This document shows, one piece after another, positions 4,736 through 5,438 of a stretch of DNA of 5,438 nt (position 1 is its first letter; every line of letters begins with the position of its first letter). This stretch comes from an uncultured Lachnospiraceae bacterium (lineage in GTDB: Bacteria; Bacillota; Clostridia; Lachnospirales; Lachnospiraceae). The position numbers and the translations under genes are program-made. The notes beneath the pieces were generated by a model. It saw nothing but the letters and a program-made list of their open reading frames with translations, was not told where the DNA came from and did not search any database. Location of the stretch: contig CAJUHQ010000170.1 of assembly GCA_910586095.1 (NCBI GenBank), positions 1-5,438 of the forward strand, in the 5' to 3' direction.

Positions 4736-5438
4736 ATGAAAAAGACTCTCGCTGCATTATTACTTGTAGCAATGACTGTCACTTCTCTGGGGGGGTGCGG
4801 CGGATCTAAAGATTCTAATCAAGGTGCATCCCAACCAAGTGCAGGCACATCAAACACATCAAACACAAACGCATCCAGTGGTGAGACTCAAGATGTAACG
4901 CTCAAGATATGGTGTCCACAGAATCAGGTAGAGACTGGAATTATGGAGGAGCAGCAAGCTGCTTTCGCCGCAGAGCATCCCGAGTGGAACATTACTTGGC
5001 AGACAGAAGTTGTTGGAGAGGACAAGTGCAAGGATGAGGTTCTTAAGGATGTTGGTGTAGCCGCAGATGTATTTATGTTTTCAACAGATCAGCTTCCAGA
5101 TTTAGTAGAAGCAGGTGCAATTGCACAGCTTGGTGGTACTACTGAGGCTATGGTAAAAGAAGAAAACAGCGAGACTGTTATAAACACAGTTACTTGGAAT
5201 GACAATATATATGCAATTCCTTTTACACACAATACTTATTTTATGTACTATGACAAAACAATTCTTGATGAATCAGATATCACATCATTAGAGAAGATTA
5301 TGGCAAAAGAGACTGCTGACAATGTATACAATTACTATTTTGAATCCGCAGGTGGATGGAAATTAGCTTGCTATTATTATGGTGCAGGCTTAAGCATCTT
5401 CGGTGAGGACGGCAGTGATCTCGAGGCAGGTGTAGATT
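4736..5438 (+). CDS. Extracellular sugar-binding lipoprotein of an ABC transporter (MalE-like, family 1), 3' end cut
   Basis: The open frame runs from the ATG at 4736 to the window edge: 234 codons and no stop, against roughly 400-450 residues for the family. A lipoprotein signal peptide (MKKTLAALLLVAMTVTS) ends in the lipobox LGGC, with lipidated Cys21. A Ser/Thr/Asn/Gly-rich linker spans about 22-52. The binding fold starts at VTLKIWCP (54-61) and continues with the amphipathic helix EEQQAAFAAEHPEW (71-84), ADVFMFSTDQL (110-120), LVEAGAIAQL (123-132) and YAIPFTHNTYFMYYDKTIL (159-177). This is the usual MalE/maltodextrin-type pattern in Gram-positives. It would capture a sugar or oligosaccharide outside the membrane and deliver it to two permeases, probably encoded downstream. 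Exact sugar is unknown. The gene is visibly richer in G+C than its neighbours, as expected of a well-expressed core gene. Confidence 0.92.
   Translation, partial: MKKTLAALLLVAMTVTSLGGCGGSKDSNQGASQPSAGTSNTSNTNASSGETQDVTLKIWCPQNQVETGIMEEQQAAFAAEHPEWNITWQTEVVGEDKCKDEVLKDVGVAADVFMFSTDQLPDLVEAGAIAQLGGTTEAMVKEENSETVINTVTWNDNIYAIPFTHNTYFMYYDKTILDESDITSLEKIMAKETADNVYNYYFESAGGWKLACYYYGAGLSIFGEDGSDLEAGVD
4847..4870 (+). repeat. In-frame 9-bp tandem repeat in the lipoprotein linker
   Basis: ACATCAAAC occurs twice in tandem (4847-4855, 4856-4864), then a shortened copy ACAAAC (4865-4870). It encodes TSN-TSN-TN in the flexible linker after the lipidated Cys. Copy number can change without shifting the frame. 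Confidence 0.75.

Noticed and set aside
1..5438. CRISPR array, transposase, phage or complete toxin-antitoxin module.
   Set aside because: No regularly spaced long direct repeats, no transposase or recombinase motifs, and no recognisable toxin gene were found on either strand.

Overview
The window looks like a low-G+C Firmicute, most likely an anaerobic gut Clostridium relative of the Lachnospiraceae type. The reasons are strong AGGAGG-type ribosome binding sites, AT-rich spacers, short monocistronic or two- to three-gene units, a WYL-domain regulator, and a Gram-positive style sugar-binding lipoprotein. This placement is an inference from style and remembered homologues, not a search result.

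Left part (1-1826). The 3' part of a tRNA-Arg(ACG) enters from the left edge and ends at 53. A symmetric hairpin (57-90) follows and can stop transcription from both sides. Facing it is a leftward three-gene unit: a WYL-domain HTH regulator (1826-915), a VOC/glyoxalase-fold protein (835-431) and a small TfoX N-terminal-domain protein (428-105). The last two genes are 2 nt apart, and the TfoX ribosome binding site lies inside the end of the VOC gene, so they are probably translationally coupled. The regulator has its own AT-rich dyad next to a -10-like box.

Middle (1827-3192). A long AT-rich divergent spacer contains a large imperfect hairpin (1946-2017), three evenly spaced TTATAAAA boxes and a good sigma-A promoter (2190-2218). 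That promoter drives a 162-aa protein of unknown function (2288-2776) that resembles the DUF6756 family and looks like an orphan immunity-type gene. A 416-nt stretch follows without an intact gene. It holds a Cys-rich mini-ORF and two short reading frames, adjacent and in different frames, that look like one decayed gene.

Right part (3193-5438). A LacA/maltose-type sugar O-acetyltransferase and a 114-aa protein, of a family I remember as labelled 'ADP-ribosylation/crystallin J1', form a rightward pair closed by a strong 20-bp terminator (4221-4265). After about 470 nt of AT-rich DNA with a putative operator/promoter (4622-4699) comes the start of an extracellular sugar-binding lipoprotein gene, cut by the window edge at 5438. 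It probably begins a carbohydrate ABC transporter operon.

I found no CRISPR array, transposase, integrase or complete new defence system. The parts most worth a second look are the orphan unknown gene with its odd flanks (2220-3141), the structured divergent spacer (1855-2134), and the G7 tract in the lipoprotein signal of the last gene.
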